Positions 1-9,009 of a DNA stretch of 64,000 nt are shown here, in pieces; positions within the stretch are counted from its first letter, which is position 1, and the number at the start of each line of letters is the position of its first letter. A program made the position numbers and the translations under genes. The DNA comes from Bacteroidaceae bacterium (lineage in GTDB: Bacteria > Bacteroidota > Bacteroidia > Bacteroidales > Bacteroidaceae), in the NCBI GenBank assembly GCA_017619585.1, contig JAFZSA010000034.1, positions 1 to 64,000 of the forward strand, written 5' to 3'. The notes under the pieces were generated by a model. That model worked only from the letters and a program-made list of their open reading frames with translations, was not told the DNA's origin and did not search any database.

Positions 1-1
1 G

Positions 2-148
2 CGGAGGTTTTTCTTTGTGAAAGCTTTGATATCTGAAAGATATGTTATGATATTGGCAGGAAGATGGGGGAAGCTTGCTTACGACCAGATTCATGACAAT
101 AGCAGAACAAAGGCACAAAGTGCTAAAGCTTTCAAAAAGGGTTTTTAA
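2..148 (+). CDS. C-terminal fragment of an unidentified protein (partial at left edge)
   Basis: One frame is open from the window edge to a TAA at 146-148 and gives about 48 residues that are basic towards the end (ending AKAFKKGF). There is no start inside the window apart from a GTG at 17 and an internal ATG, so this is either the end of a longer gene or a chance frame. I do not recognise the family. A transposase C-terminus is possible because inverted and tandem repeats follow, but nothing in the residues proves it. Confidence 0.35.
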   Translation, partial: RRFFFVKALISERYVMILAGRWGKLAYDQIHDNSRTKAQSAKAFKKGF

Positions 149-177
149 GGTTTTTGTTAATACCCTAAACACAGAGA

Positions 178-222
178 TTTACTGGTGAGCCAATTTTTCT
201 GTTATTTGGGCTCACTGGTAAA
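178..222. repeat. Imperfect inverted repeat downstream of the left-edge ORF
   Basis: TTTACTGGTGAGCC (178-191) and GGCTCACTGGTAAA (209-222) pair over 14 bp with two mismatches around a 17-nt loop. It lies 30 bp after the stop of the left-edge frame. It could be a transcription terminator without a U-tract or the end of an insertion sequence; neither can be decided here. Confidence 0.5.
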
Positions 223-251
223 CTATTGTGTTTGAGCGGCGCTGTTTACGG

Positions 252-310
252 CTACGTGTACTAGTAATTACTCCTACGTGTACTAACAAGTTTTCCTACG
301 TGTACTAGTA
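252..310. repeat. Three 15-bp repeats at exact 22-bp spacing
   Basis: CTACGTGTACTAGTA occurs at 252-266 and 296-310, with the variant CTACGTGTACTAACA at 274-288. The starts are 22 bp apart, which places the copies on one face of the helix. The core ACGT/GTAC is itself palindromic. Such spacing suits protein-binding iterons or operators; no gene in the window has an obvious link to it. The rest of the gap (149-386) shows nothing else recognisable. Confidence 0.7.
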
Positions 311-386
311 AAAACGCCCTCGCTCTTTGATTTAATGTCACGCGGATATTGCGAGAACAGCAGTATCCTATCTGCCTGGAGACTAC

Positions 387-429
387 AAAAAAAAGAGAGG
401 TTCCGCTTTTGGGCAAGCAGGAACCTCTC
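387..429 (-). terminator. Rho-independent terminator of alaS
   Basis: GAGAGGTTCC (395-404) pairs perfectly with GGAACCTCTC (420-429), and the stem continues with GCTT/AAGC inside it. On the minus strand it is followed by eight Us (A-run 387-394). It lies 26 bp beyond the alaS stop codon. Confidence 0.85.
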
Positions 430-455
430 CTTGAATATGTTTTAATGATTGGAGC

Positions 456-3089
456 TTACTTAGTGAGCAACTCGATGAGTTTCTCCACAGCAGCATGGAT
501 GCCCTCGGCGTTCTTACCGCCGGCAGTAGCGAAGTGGGGCTGACCGCCACCGCCACCCTGGATGAGTTTGGCAGCCTCGCGGATATTCTTGCCTATGTTC
601 ACACCTGCGGCTACAACGCTGTCTGAGGCAGCAGCTGTCAAGAGGGGCTTGCCGTCGGCAACAGAACCAATGACTACCAGGCTGTTCTCTACCTCGGCAC
701 GGAGCTGGAAGGCGATGTCCTTGACATATTCGGCGTTCAGGGCTGTAATGGTACTCATCACCTTGATGCCGTTCATATCTTTCTGCTTTGCGAGCATTTC
801 CTTCTTCAGGTTAGCAGCTTTCTCGCGCATAACATCCTCAACCTGCTTCTTCAGCTCAGCATTATCGCTGATGGCCTTACGGATGGTTGCCATCAGGTCA
901 GGTGCGTTGTTGAAGAGGCTCTTGAGACCGTTTAGCATGTCTTGCTGCTTGTCCATTGCTTCTTCTACAGCCTTACCGGTAATGGCTTCGATACGACGAA
1001 CGCCGGCGGCGATGCTGCTCTCTGAGATGATGCGAACCATACCAATGCAACCTGTGCTCTTGGCGTGGCAGCCACCACAGAACTCTACGCTGGAACCGAA
1101 CTGTACAACGCGTACCTTGTCGCCATACTTCTCTCCGAAGAGGGCAATGGCACCCAGTTTCTTGGCTTCCTCAATGGGTGTATCACGATATTCCTGCAAG
1201 GGCAGGTTCTGACGGATACGCTCGTTGACCAAGTGTTCTACCTCACGAATCTGCTCGGGTGTTACCTTCTCGAAGTGTGAGAAGTCGAAACGCAGATAGT
1301 CGGGTGTTACCAGTGAGCCCTTCTGCTCTACGTGGTTGCCCAGCACTTCTTTCAGCGCCTCGTCCAACAGGTGAGTACAAGAGTGGTTGGCCTCTATGGC
1401 ACGACGACGGTCAACATCCACGCAAGCCATAAACTCAGCCTCGGGGTTGGTGGGGATGCGCTCCAGCAGGTGTATGCTTACGCCGTTCTCTTTCTTGGTG
1501 TCTATAACCTTGATGGTCTCTGTCTCGTTTACCAGTACGCCGGTATCACCAACCTCACCACCCATCTCGCCATAGAAGGGAGTCTGGTCAAGGATGGCCT
1601 CGTAAACGATGCCTTTCTTCTGCTTCACCTCGCGGTACTTCACGATGTGACAGCTGTATTCTGTATAATCATATCCCACGAAGGTGGAGATCTCACCGTT
1701 TTCGCTCTGGCTCTCAGAAACAATGTGCCAGTCGCCCATTTCAACCTGAGCGGCGTTACGTGCACGGGCTTTCTGCTTCTCCATCTCTACGTTGAAGCCA
1801 GCCTCGTCAACGGTCAGTCCGTTCTCGCGGCAGATAAGCTCTGTGAGGTCGAGGGGGAATCCGTAAGTATCAAAGAGAGTGAAGGCTTTCTCGCCTGCGA
1901 TTTCTGTCTTGCCGGCAGCCTTGGTCTCCTTCATTACACCGTCCAGCAGGCGGATACCGGTCTCAAGGGTACGCAGGAAGCTGTCTTCCTCTTCCTTCAT
2001 AACCTTGCTGATAAGCTCGCGCTGAGCTTCCAACTCGGGGTATGTGGCACCCATCTCCTGAATAAGAACGGGGAGCAGACGGTACATAAAGGCCTCTTTC
2101 TGACCCAGGAAGGTGTAGGCGTAACGAACGGCACGACGCAGGATTCGGCGGATAACATAGCCAGCCTTGGCGTTGCCGGGCAGCTGACCATCGGCAATAC
2201 TGAAGGCGATGGTACGCAAGTGGTCGGCAATCACACGCATGGCAACATCGGTCTCTTCCTTCTCGCCATACTTATAGCCGCTCAGGTCACCGATTGCCTT
2301 GATGATGGGCTGGAATACATCAGTATCATAGTTAGAGTGCTTGCCCTGAATAGCGCGGACAAGACGCTCAAAGCCCATACCGGTATCAATAACATTCATG
2401 CCAAGGGGCTCCAGATGACCATCGGCCTTACGCTCGTACTGCATGAATACGATGTTCCAGATTTCAATAACCTGTGGATCGTCCTTGTTCACCATCTCGC
2501 GTCCGGGGACCTTTGCCTTTTCCTCGGGGGTACGGCTATCCAAGTGAATCTCAGAGCAGGGACCGCATGGACCTGTATCGCCCATCTCCCAGAAGTTATC
2601 GTGCTTATTTCCGTTTATAATATGATCAGCGGGAACGTGCTTCAGCCAGTAGCCGGCAGCCTCATCATCACGTACCAGATTCTCCTCGGGTGAGCCCTCG
2701 AAAACAGTGACATAGAGATCCTTGGGGTCAAGTTTCAGCACATCTACCAGATATTCCCATGCCATATCGATGGCGCCCTCTTTGAAGTAGTCGCCGAAAG
2801 ACCAGTTACCCAGCATCTCAAACATGGTGTGGTGATAGGTGTCATGGCCTACCTCTTCCAGGTCGTTATGCTTACCGCTTACACGCAAGCACTTCTGGCT
2901 GTCGGCACGACGGCGTGGCTCAGGGTCACGAGTACCCAGAATGATGTCTTTCCACTGGTTCATACCAGCGTTGGTGAACATCAGTGTTGGGTCGTCCTTC
3001 ACTACCATGGGAGCGGAGGGAACTATCTGATGTCCCTTGGACTCGAAGAATTTCTTGAACGAGTCTCTGATTTCGTTAGCTGTCATCAT
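456..3089 (-). CDS. alaS: Alanyl-tRNA synthetase
   Basis: Charges tRNA-Ala with alanine in the cytoplasm and hydrolyses mischarged Ser/Gly-tRNA-Ala. At 877 residues it has the usual family length. The class II catalytic core is N-terminal (NAGMNQWKD near residue 40, the [12 protein letters not shown] block near 90, GMGFERL near 240). The editing domain keeps the metal ligands as HSCTH (about 566) and CGGCH (about 670). The DHHA1-type C-terminal domain ends with the glycine-rich GGGGGQP segment near 845. The start is [10 protein letters not shown]; the second ATG is equally possible. It is transcribed divergently from the MerR gene from a near-perfect Bacteroidota promoter and ends at a strong terminator. 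A single essential gene; nothing unusual. Confidence 0.97.
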   Translation of the reverse strand: MMTANEIRDSFKKFFESKGHQIVPSAPMVVKDDPTLMFTNAGMNQWKDIILGTRDPEPRRRADSQKCLRVSGKHNDLEEVGHDTYHHTMFEMLGNWSFGDYFKEGAIDMAWEYLVDVLKLDPKDLYVTVFEGSPEENLVRDDEAAGYWLKHVPADHIINGNKHDNFWEMGDTGPCGPCSEIHLDSRTPEEKAKVPGREMVNKDDPQVIEIWNIVFMQYERKADGHLEPLGMNVIDTGMGFERLVRAIQGKHSNYDTDVFQPIIKAIGDLSGYKYGEKEETDVAMRVIADHLRTIAFSIADGQLPGNAKAGYVIRRILRRAVRYAYTFLGQKEAFMYRLLPVLIQEMGATYPELEAQRELISKVMKEEEDSFLRTLETGIRLLDGVMKETKAAGKTEIAGEKAFTLFDTYGFPLDLTELICRENGLTVDEAGFNVEMEKQKARARNAAQVEMGDWHIVSESQSENGEISTFVGYDYTEYSCHIVKYREVKQKKGIVYEAILDQTPFYGEMGGEVGDTGVLVNETETIKVIDTKKENGVSIHLLERIPTNPEAEFMACVDVDRRRAIEANHSCTHLLDEALKEVLGNHVEQKGSLVTPDYLRFDFSHFEKVTPEQIREVEHLVNERIRQNLPLQEYRDTPIEEAKKLGAIALFGEKYGDKVRVVQFGSSVEFCGGCHAKSTGCIGMVRIISESSIAAGVRRIEAITGKAVEEAMDKQQDMLNGLKSLFNNAPDLMATIRKAISDNAELKKQVEDVMREKAANLKKEMLAKQKDMNGIKVMSTITALNAEYVKDIAFQLRAEVENSLVVIGSVADGKPLLTAAASDSVVAAGVNIGKNIREAAKLIQGGGGGQPHFATAGGKNAEGIHAAVEKLIELLTK

Positions 3090-3158
3090 ATTTCTTGTTA
3101 TTTTGACTTTTTCTAGTTTGCTTATTTGTCTGTTTACAGTGTATATTTCACCAAAAAT

Positions 3159-3190
3159 CTTGCAAAGGTAATTTATTTTACCTATTTTTG
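3159..3190 (+). promoter_or_regulatory. merR promoter, overlapping the alaS promoter
   Basis: CTTG at 3159-3162, 20 nt, TATTTTTG at 3183-3190, with the start codon at 3230. It occupies almost the same bases as the alaS promoter on the opposite strand, so the two can probably not be used at the same time. Confidence 0.6.
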
Positions 3191-3194
3191 CAAA
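3163..3194 (-). promoter_or_regulatory. alaS promoter (-33/-7 Bacteroidota type)
   Basis: Read on the minus strand: TTTG (complement of 3191-3194), 20 nt, TACCTTTG (complement of 3163-3170). This matches the sigma-ABfr consensus exactly and lies about 75 bp upstream of the alaS start. It is interleaved with the merR promoter on the other strand. Confidence 0.75.
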
Positions 3195-3229
3195 GAAATT
3201 GATTATAAAAGGAAGTAATACCTGTAATT

Positions 3230-3577
3230 ATGCCCTATAATCCGAATAAAGAGCTGAAGAAGTTTTATTCTATTAGCGAGGTTGCCGCTCAGTTTAACGT
3301 GGCAGAGTCTCTTTTGCGCTATTGGGAAAAGGAATTTCCTAATATTAAGCCCAAGAAGACGGAAAGTCGTGGAATAAGAAGGTACACGGCCGAGGATATT
3401 GCTGAGATTCAGTTGGTTTACAACCTGCTGAAGGTGCGCGGTATGAAGATAGGTGCTGCCAAGCAGGTACTGGCAAAGAACCATGATGGTGCCAATAATA
3501 CCGCTGAGGTATTAGGCTACTTGCAATCGATACGACAGGAACTGATTGAGATCAGCAACGAGCTGAAGGATTTGTAA
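3230..3577 (+). CDS. MerR family transcriptional regulator (short form)
   Basis: A 115-residue protein that is essentially only the winged-helix DNA-binding part of MerR regulators: KFYSISEVAAQFNVAESLLRYWEKEF near residues 11-36 (helix-turn-helix), then RRYTAEDIAEI (wing) and a dimerisation helix. No effector-binding domain follows, so an inducer cannot be inferred. It lies between alaS and rel. Its stop codon (3575-3577) directly abuts the stop of the convergent rel gene, leaving no intergenic base. The overlapping divergent promoter with alaS means it could influence alaS by occupancy; this is inference. Confidence 0.88.
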   Translation: MPYNPNKELKKFYSISEVAAQFNVAESLLRYWEKEFPNIKPKKTESRGIRRYTAEDIAEIQLVYNLLKVRGMKIGAAKQVLAKNHDGANNTAEVLGYLQSIRQELIEISNELKDL

Positions 3578-5938
3578 TCAGTAGCGTTTAACTTCCTTAA
3601 TATCCTCTATTTTCTTAAGATTCTTGCAGATGGTGCGGATATCGCTTACATCGTGTACTCCCAATTCTATTTCTGCAGTGAAGATGCCGTTTTTGGTATT
3701 GATGTTCAGTTGATGGATATTCACGTTCAGCTGCTGAGACAATACGCCTGTTATCTGGTGTAGCACGCCTACGTGGTCTATACCATTAAGGTGAATGATG
3801 GCAGGGAACGAGATTTGTTTGTGCGTATCCCATTTGGCCGCCAGAATGTGATTACCATCGCTGGCTTTAAGCTTAGAGGCAACTTCACATTGGCGTTTGT
3901 GTATGGTAATGCTGCTGATGCCGTCAAAATATCCCAGTATGTCGTCACCGGGAATAGGATGACATGTCTGACAGATAACGTAATGTCCCATTGTCTCCTC
4001 GTTAAGGATAAGGGGCTTCTTCTTGTCAATCTTAAGCGGAGTAACATTAATAGGAGTGTCAGCGTTTTCTGTATGTTTCTTGAAAAGGGTAAGATAACGG
4101 CCCCATCCTTTCTTGTTTAGCGTCTTGTTTAGGATGACAGCTTTGTCATTGTCACCAAGAACGACATGCTTCTCGCCAACGGCAGTAAGGAATTCTTCTC
4201 TTGTCTGCATGTTGTGCAGTCGGCAGAGTTTGTCTATGTTGATGCTGTTGGGCTCTTTTTCTATTTTCTGGAAGAACTCATTCAGCAGTTCTTCTCCTTC
4301 TTTCTGTTTTTCTCTGTCCTCGCGGCGTAGCAGAGCCTGAATCTTTCCCTTTGCCTTTGCTGTGGTTACGTATTGCATCCACTCGCGTTCAACTTTCTGG
4401 TTCTTAGATGTCAGAATCTCTACCTGGTCACCACTCTGTAGTATATGATTGATGGGTACCAGATGATGGTTGACCTTGGCGCCAATACAATGAGTGCCCA
4501 AGAACGTGTGGATGTTGAAGGCAAAGTCCAGTACGGTGCAGTTTGCAGGCATAGTCTTGAACTCTCCTTTGGGGGTTACAACAAATATCTCGCTGGCATA
4601 GAGGTTTAGCTTGATGGTGTCCAGGAAGTCAATGGCGTTTGGCTGGGGATCGTCAAGGATTTCCTTTATGGTAAGCAGCCATTTGTCCAGTTCATTTTCG
4701 CTGTTTTCGTTGTCTTTGCTACCCTCTTTGTACTTCCAATGCGCAGCAAACCCCTGCTCGGCTATTTCATCCATGCGGCGGCTTCTTATCTGCACCTCCA
4801 CCCATTGTCCGTTCTTACCCATAAGGGTAGTATGCAGGGCCTGATAGCCGTTGGATTTGGGGTGCGAGAGCCAGTCGCGGAATCTCTCGGGGTGAGGTTT
4901 GTAGATACGGCTGGCAATGGCATAGATTTGGAGACATTCGGCAATTTCCTCGTCCTCCTTCTTCTTTTCAATATCCTTGTCGGTTTCCTTTTTGGTATCC
5001 TTACAGCTATTCTTTTCAGTATCTTTACTGGTCTCCTCGTCAGTGTCCTTTTCGGAATCCTTGATGTCAAAGATGATGCGCACGGCCAGAATGTCATAGA
5101 TTTCCTCGAAGGTGACGTGCTTGGTCTGCATCTTGCTCCAGATACTGTAGGGTGCTTTGATACGTGCCTTAATCTCGTATTTTATGCCGGCGGCATCAAA
5201 TGCTTCCCTTAATGGAGCGGTGAACTGGTCGAAGATAGAAGTCAGATGCTCTTGCATCCCTGCCAGTTTGTTCTTGATGGCTTTATATTCCTCCGGATGT
5301 TCGTAGCTGAAACTCAGATCCTCCAGCTCTTCTTTCACCTTATTCAGTCCCAGTCTGTTGGCCAGTGGGGCATAGATGTATAGCGTTTCTCCGGCAATCT
5401 TGTACTGCTTGTTGGGCAACTGACTTCCCAGTGTACGCATATTGTGCAGACGGTCAGAGATCTTGACCAGTATCACACGGATGTCATCGCTCATGGTCAG
5501 TAGCAGTTTCTTGAATGATTCTGCCTGTGCTGATGCCTTGTCGCCGAAGATGCCGCCTGAAATCTTTGTCAGTCCGTCAACAATCTCGGCTATCTTCGGA
5601 CCGAAGATGTTGCCTATATCCTCAACGGTATAGTCGGTATCCTCCACCACGTCATGCAGCAATGCTGCGCAGATGCTGGTGCTGCCTAATCCTATCTCCT
5701 CGCAGGCTATCTGTGCAACGGCAATGGGGTGCATAATGTAAGGTTCGCCCGAAAGCCGGCGTACTCCTTTGTGTGCTTCTTTGGCAAAGTTGAACGCTTT
5801 CTCAATTATTTCTACGTGCTTACGGTGTCTGGAATTGAGATACGTCTCAACAAGATGCTGATAAGCCTGGCTTACCATCTTCTCGTCTTCAGATTCTATT
5901 TTGTTCAGCTCTTCTTCCATACTCAAATCCTTTAACAT
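3578..5938 (-). CDS. rel: Bifunctional (p)ppGpp synthetase/hydrolase, RelA/SpoT family
   Basis: Makes and degrades the stringent-response alarmone (p)ppGpp. The N-terminal HD hydrolase domain has intact motifs (YIMHPIAVA near 67, HDVVED at 95-100). The synthetase domain carries DWLSHPKSNGYQALHTT near 355-372. TGS and helical regions follow and the ACT domain closes the protein (about 705-786). Odd feature: a strongly charged insert of about 40 residues (roughly 288-330, 4950-5075) made of degenerate 8-residue units of the KDTEKET type interrupts the synthetase domain after RIIFDIKD. The start is uncertain: ATG at 5936-5938 gives 786 residues, but the in-frame ATG at 5918-5920 is preceded by AAAGGA. 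Last gene of the par operon, 17 nt after the transglycosylase. Confidence 0.95.
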   Translation of the reverse strand: MLKDLSMEEELNKIESEDEKMVSQAYQHLVETYLNSRHRKHVEIIEKAFNFAKEAHKGVRRLSGEPYIMHPIAVAQIACEEIGLGSTSICAALLHDVVEDTDYTVEDIGNIFGPKIAEIVDGLTKISGGIFGDKASAQAESFKKLLLTMSDDIRVILVKISDRLHNMRTLGSQLPNKQYKIAGETLYIYAPLANRLGLNKVKEELEDLSFSYEHPEEYKAIKNKLAGMQEHLTSIFDQFTAPLREAFDAAGIKYEIKARIKAPYSIWSKMQTKHVTFEEIYDILAVRIIFDIKDSEKDTDEETSKDTEKNSCKDTKKETDKDIEKKKEDEEIAECLQIYAIASRIYKPHPERFRDWLSHPKSNGYQALHTTLMGKNGQWVEVQIRSRRMDEIAEQGFAAHWKYKEGSKDNENSENELDKWLLTIKEILDDPQPNAIDFLDTIKLNLYASEIFVVTPKGEFKTMPANCTVLDFAFNIHTFLGTHCIGAKVNHHLVPINHILQSGDQVEILTSKNQKVEREWMQYVTTAKAKGKIQALLRREDREKQKEGEELLNEFFQKIEKEPNSINIDKLCRLHNMQTREEFLTAVGEKHVVLGDNDKAVILNKTLNKKGWGRYLTLFKKHTENADTPINVTPLKIDKKKPLILNEETMGHYVICQTCHPIPGDDILGYFDGISSITIHKRQCEVASKLKASDGNHILAAKWDTHKQISFPAIIHLNGIDHVGVLHQITGVLSQQLNVNIHQLNINTKNGIFTAEIELGVHDVSDIRTICKNLKKIEDIKEVKRY

Positions 5939-5955
5939 TATATATTATATGCCGC

Positions 5956-7230
5956 TTAATTCAATCTCAGTTTCTGACCTTCTCTGATATTGTCACTCTT
6001 CAGACCGTTGGCTTTCTTGATTGCGCTGACTGAGGTTCCGTTGCGTCTTGCGATAGCTCCCAGGGTATCGCCTTTCTTAACGGTAATTGAACCACCGCCA
6101 GACTTTCCGCGTCTGTTTTTCTTGCTGTTGCGTCCTTTGGTCTTGCCATTATCGTTGTCTTCCGTAAGGGTGACTTCCTTAACGACTGATGAATAATCCT
6201 GCTTTACGTAGATAGAGTCACCGGCATCTATGAAGGCGTTAATCTTGTCGGATGGCATACGCAGGATGCAGTCGTGTGAATCTCCCGGAATAAGCGTTGT
6301 GCGGTATTGGGGATTAAGGGCACGCAACTCATCTATACTGATGTCGCATGTGGCGGCAATCTGTTCCATCTTGACGTTCTTTTTCAACAGCAAGGTGTCT
6401 GTTGCCTGAGGCAAGGTGGTTCCTACAGGACAGATGTTGTGGTCGCAGTAGTAGTTCATTACATAATTGGCAGCAATGAAGGCGGGAACGTATCCTCTGG
6501 TCTCTGCTGGCAGGTACTGGTAGATACCCCAGAAGTCTTTTCTGCCGCCGGAACGACGGATAGCCTTGCTGACATTGCCCGGTCCGCAATTGTAGGCGGC
6601 AATAGCCAGGGACCAGTCTCCGAAGATGTCATAAAGGTCTTTCAGCATATGGGCAGCAGCATAGCTGGCCTTGACGGGGTCTTTGCGCTCGTCAATCAGA
6701 CTCGTTACTTCCAGTCCGTATCTTTTGGCTGTTCCTATCATAAACTGCCAGAGTCCTACTGCTCCGGCTCTGCTGACTGCGTTGGGGTGCAGGGCGCTCT
6801 CTATGATGGGCAGGTTACGCAGTTCCAGAGGTACTTGGTAACTCTCCAGTGCCTCTTCAAAGATGGGGTTGTAGAAGTTGCAGGCACCCAGCATGATGCT
6901 TACTGATGGGCGCAGACGCTCACAGTAGCGGTCTATGTATTTACGGACGATGTCGTTGTAGGGCATGTCTATAACGTTAGGCAGGCGGCTGAGGCGCTGG
7001 GCATAGGTCTCATCGCTGAAGCTGGGGTTTACGCCTTTTGAGAGGCAGTTCTCTACGTTAGTCAGATAGGTGCGGGTCATCCAGTCAGTGAGCAGGCTGT
7101 CCAGCTCATACATTTGCATACCCTCAGGCAGCAGCGTGTCGTCTGTGCCGATGGTATCTGTGTATTCTTGTGCGTAGGCTGTAATGGCCAATAGCAATGC
7201 GCATGTGAATGTGTAAATTCTTATTTTCAT
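5956..7230 (-). CDS. Secreted lytic transglycosylase with LysM domains (MltD-like)
   Basis: Predicted to cleave the MurNAc-GlcNAc bond of peptidoglycan in the periplasm. It begins with a clear signal peptide (MKIRIYTFTCALLLAITAYAQ). The SLT domain spans about residues 125-270, with the catalytic Glu expected in IESALHPNAVSRAGAVGLWQ and the AAYNCGPGNV motif later. A weak LysM-like stretch near 285-335 and a clear LysM at the C-terminus (ITVKKGDTLGAIARRNGTS, about 380-424) bind glycan. A basic KGRNSKKNRRGKSGGG linker precedes the last LysM. It lies 17 nt after the DUF5683 gene in the parA-parB operon, linking chromosome segregation with wall remodelling. Confidence 0.93.
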   Translation of the reverse strand: MKIRIYTFTCALLLAITAYAQEYTDTIGTDDTLLPEGMQMYELDSLLTDWMTRTYLTNVENCLSKGVNPSFSDETYAQRLSRLPNVIDMPYNDIVRKYIDRYCERLRPSVSIMLGACNFYNPIFEEALESYQVPLELRNLPIIESALHPNAVSRAGAVGLWQFMIGTAKRYGLEVTSLIDERKDPVKASYAAAHMLKDLYDIFGDWSLAIAAYNCGPGNVSKAIRRSGGRKDFWGIYQYLPAETRGYVPAFIAANYVMNYYCDHNICPVGTTLPQATDTLLLKKNVKMEQIAATCDISIDELRALNPQYRTTLIPGDSHDCILRMPSDKINAFIDAGDSIYVKQDYSSVVKEVTLTEDNDNGKTKGRNSKKNRRGKSGGGSITVKKGDTLGAIARRNGTSVSAIKKANGLKSDNIREGQKLRLN

Positions 7231-7247
7231 TTGTTTTTGTTTGTTTT

Positions 7248-7961
7248 CTAATAGGATAGGGTGAACTTGACCCCGGCAGCAGATTCCCTGCCAAATGTTT
7301 TGGTTGGAGAAGTCTGGATGAATGTGGGCTCTACGTGAAGGCTGAGGTCGGTGCTGATGTCAAAGGTGGACAGTTCGGCATCAACATAGGCATCTATCAC
7401 GGCCAGCAGATATACTCCGGCAAAGGCAAAGATGCTGAGGTCGCGGTTGCGTCGGAAGAAGTTCTTCTTGTGTTTGAAGATGTTCTTGAAGCGTTCCTCG
7501 CGGCCTGTGATGTCATAGCCTATGGGCAGCATCTTCTCGTAGCTCTTGGTGTTAGGGTCCGTGTCCATGATGTCCAGATATGCCTGCGAGTAGTCGTGCA
7601 GCATCTGGTTGTTCCATGTCAGGGCGTACACACAACCCAGGAATCCTCCGTATATCATGGGTAGTTTCCAGTACTTGTGGTTGTAGATCTGTCCGCCTCC
7701 GGGGAAAACCAGGCCCAGCCACATGGCGCGGATGGGGTCGGGTACGAACCGCTCTCTTTTCAGAGATGCGTCTATGGTTGCCGTCAGCATGCTGTCAGAT
7801 ACAGCTACTATACGAGTGGAATCCTCGGGCGATAGTCTGCTAAGTGAGTCCACGGGCATCTGTTCCTGCTGTTGGGCAAGAACTGTTGATGTGCTGCTGC
7901 ACCAGACGATGAATATCAGCAGCAGTATCCGAGGGACATATAAAGGGGCGACGATTCTCAA
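7248..7961 (-). CDS. DUF5683 domain protein, membrane or periplasmic
   Basis: A 237-residue protein with an N-terminal signal or anchor (RILLLIFIVWCSSTSTVLAQ) and the DUF5683 signature: PDPIRAMWLGLVFPGGGQIYNHKYWKLP, a glycine-rich hydrophobic hairpin, then an FKHKKNFFRRNRDLSIF segment and another hydrophobic helix. The function of this family is unknown. It overlaps the parB stop by 4 bp (ATGA), so translation is probably coupled. The fixed position between parB and a transglycosylase gene in this phylum suggests an envelope role linked to the cell cycle. Confidence 0.88.
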   Translation of the reverse strand: MRIVAPLYVPRILLLIFIVWCSSTSTVLAQQQEQMPVDSLSRLSPEDSTRIVAVSDSMLTATIDASLKRERFVPDPIRAMWLGLVFPGGGQIYNHKYWKLPMIYGGFLGCVYALTWNNQMLHDYSQAYLDIMDTDPNTKSYEKMLPIGYDITGREERFKNIFKHKKNFFRRNRDLSIFAFAGVYLLAVIDAYVDAELSTFDISTDLSLHVEPTFIQTSPTKTFGRESAAGVKFTLSY

Positions 7962-8863
7962 TTCCTCAGTTTGTCTATGATGCCGATGATACGTTCCAGT
8001 TCTTCTTCGTTGGCAAAGGGGATGGTAATCTTGCCCTTTCCAGTCTCGGCACAGGTCAGCTGAACCTTAGTCTGGAAGAATTTGCTCAGGCTGTTGCGCA
8101 GAGCTCCGTATTCGCTGCTCAGGTTAGAGCCTTTCTGACGGATGCGCTTGCCTTCTTTGTTCTTGACGCTACCGCCCTGACTCAGTTCCTTCACCATCTC
8201 CTCTATTTTGCGGACGCTGATTTTGTCCTTCTTGAATTCGTTGAACACCTCCAGCTGGGCTGTCGGGTCATTCAGTGCCAGCAATGCGCGGGCATGGCCC
8301 ATGTCGATTTCCTTCTTCTTGAGGGCCATCTGTATGGGGGCAGGCAACTTCAGCAGACGCAGGTAATTGGCTACCGTAGCGCGGTTCTTACCTACCTTGT
8401 CGCTCAGCTGTTCCTGTGTCATGTCATACTGCTCCATCAGGTGCTGGTAAGCCAGGGCAATCTCTAAGGCACTCAAGTCCTGGCGCTGGATATTCTCCAC
8501 CAGTGCCATTTCCATCATGTTCTCGTCATCTACCGTTCTGATGTAGGCGGGAATGTGGGTCAGACCGGCACGCTGGCTGGCTCTCCATCGTCTTTCACCG
8601 GCGATGATGATGTAGGTGTCATCACCCATGTCACGCAGAGTGATGGGTTGTATGATGCCAATCTGGCGGATGCTGTTGGCCAGTTCCTGCAGGCTGTCGT
8701 CATCAAAGTCCCTTCGGGGCTGATTGGGGTTGGGCTTGATTTTCTCAATGCTCACCTCGCTGATGTTGGAAGAACCTGCTGTCTGGACTTCTGCATCGGT
8801 ATTTAATAAAGCGTCAAGGCCTCTTCCCAAAGCCTGACCCTGATATTTCTTACGTATGGCCAT
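7958..8863 (-). CDS. parB: Chromosome-partitioning protein ParB
   Basis: Binds parS sites, uses CTP to slide and spread, and stimulates ParA. The 301-residue length is normal. The ParB/Srx domain carries GERRWRASQRAGL (CTP-binding box, about 90-105). The helix-turn-helix region (MTQEQLSDKVGKNRATVANYLRLLKL) follows near 150-175 and a C-terminal dimerisation domain ends the protein. It lies downstream of parA with a 143-bp gap filled by short tandem repeats. I saw no clear parS palindrome in the window. Confidence 0.95.
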   Translation of the reverse strand: MAIRKKYQGQALGRGLDALLNTDAEVQTAGSSNISEVSIEKIKPNPNQPRRDFDDDSLQELANSIRQIGIIQPITLRDMGDDTYIIIAGERRWRASQRAGLTHIPAYIRTVDDENMMEMALVENIQRQDLSALEIALAYQHLMEQYDMTQEQLSDKVGKNRATVANYLRLLKLPAPIQMALKKKEIDMGHARALLALNDPTAQLEVFNEFKKDKISVRKIEEMVKELSQGGSVKNKEGKRIRQKGSNLSSEYGALRNSLSKFFQTKVQLTCAETGKGKITIPFANEEELERIIGIIDKLRN

Positions 8864-8870
8864 ATTTTAA

Positions 8871-9009
8871 TTTTGAATTAAGAATTAAGAGTTAAGAGTG
8901 AATCAACGTAAACGATAACGTAAACGATAACGTAAACGATAACGATAACGTAAACCTGCGTTCGCTAACCGCTAACCACTAACCGCTAACCACTAACCGC
9001 TAACCGCTA
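8871..9009. repeat. Simple tandem repeats filling the parA-parB gap
   Basis: Three arrays follow each other: degenerate GAATTAAGA-type units (8875-8900), a 12-bp unit CGTAAACGATAA repeated three times plus partial copies (8907-8956), and CTAACCG/CTAACCA units (8965-9009). The last type is the same family as the GGTTAGCGGTTAG tracts near 15150, 28900, 40000, 40530 and 42450. They separate two genes expected to be in one operon, so they are probably transcribed. Confidence 0.85.

Noticed and set aside
1332..2693. 453-codon open frame on the plus strand
   Set aside because: It lies entirely antisense to alaS, whose protein is unmistakable; the translated sequence has no family features and long antisense frames are common with this codon usage.
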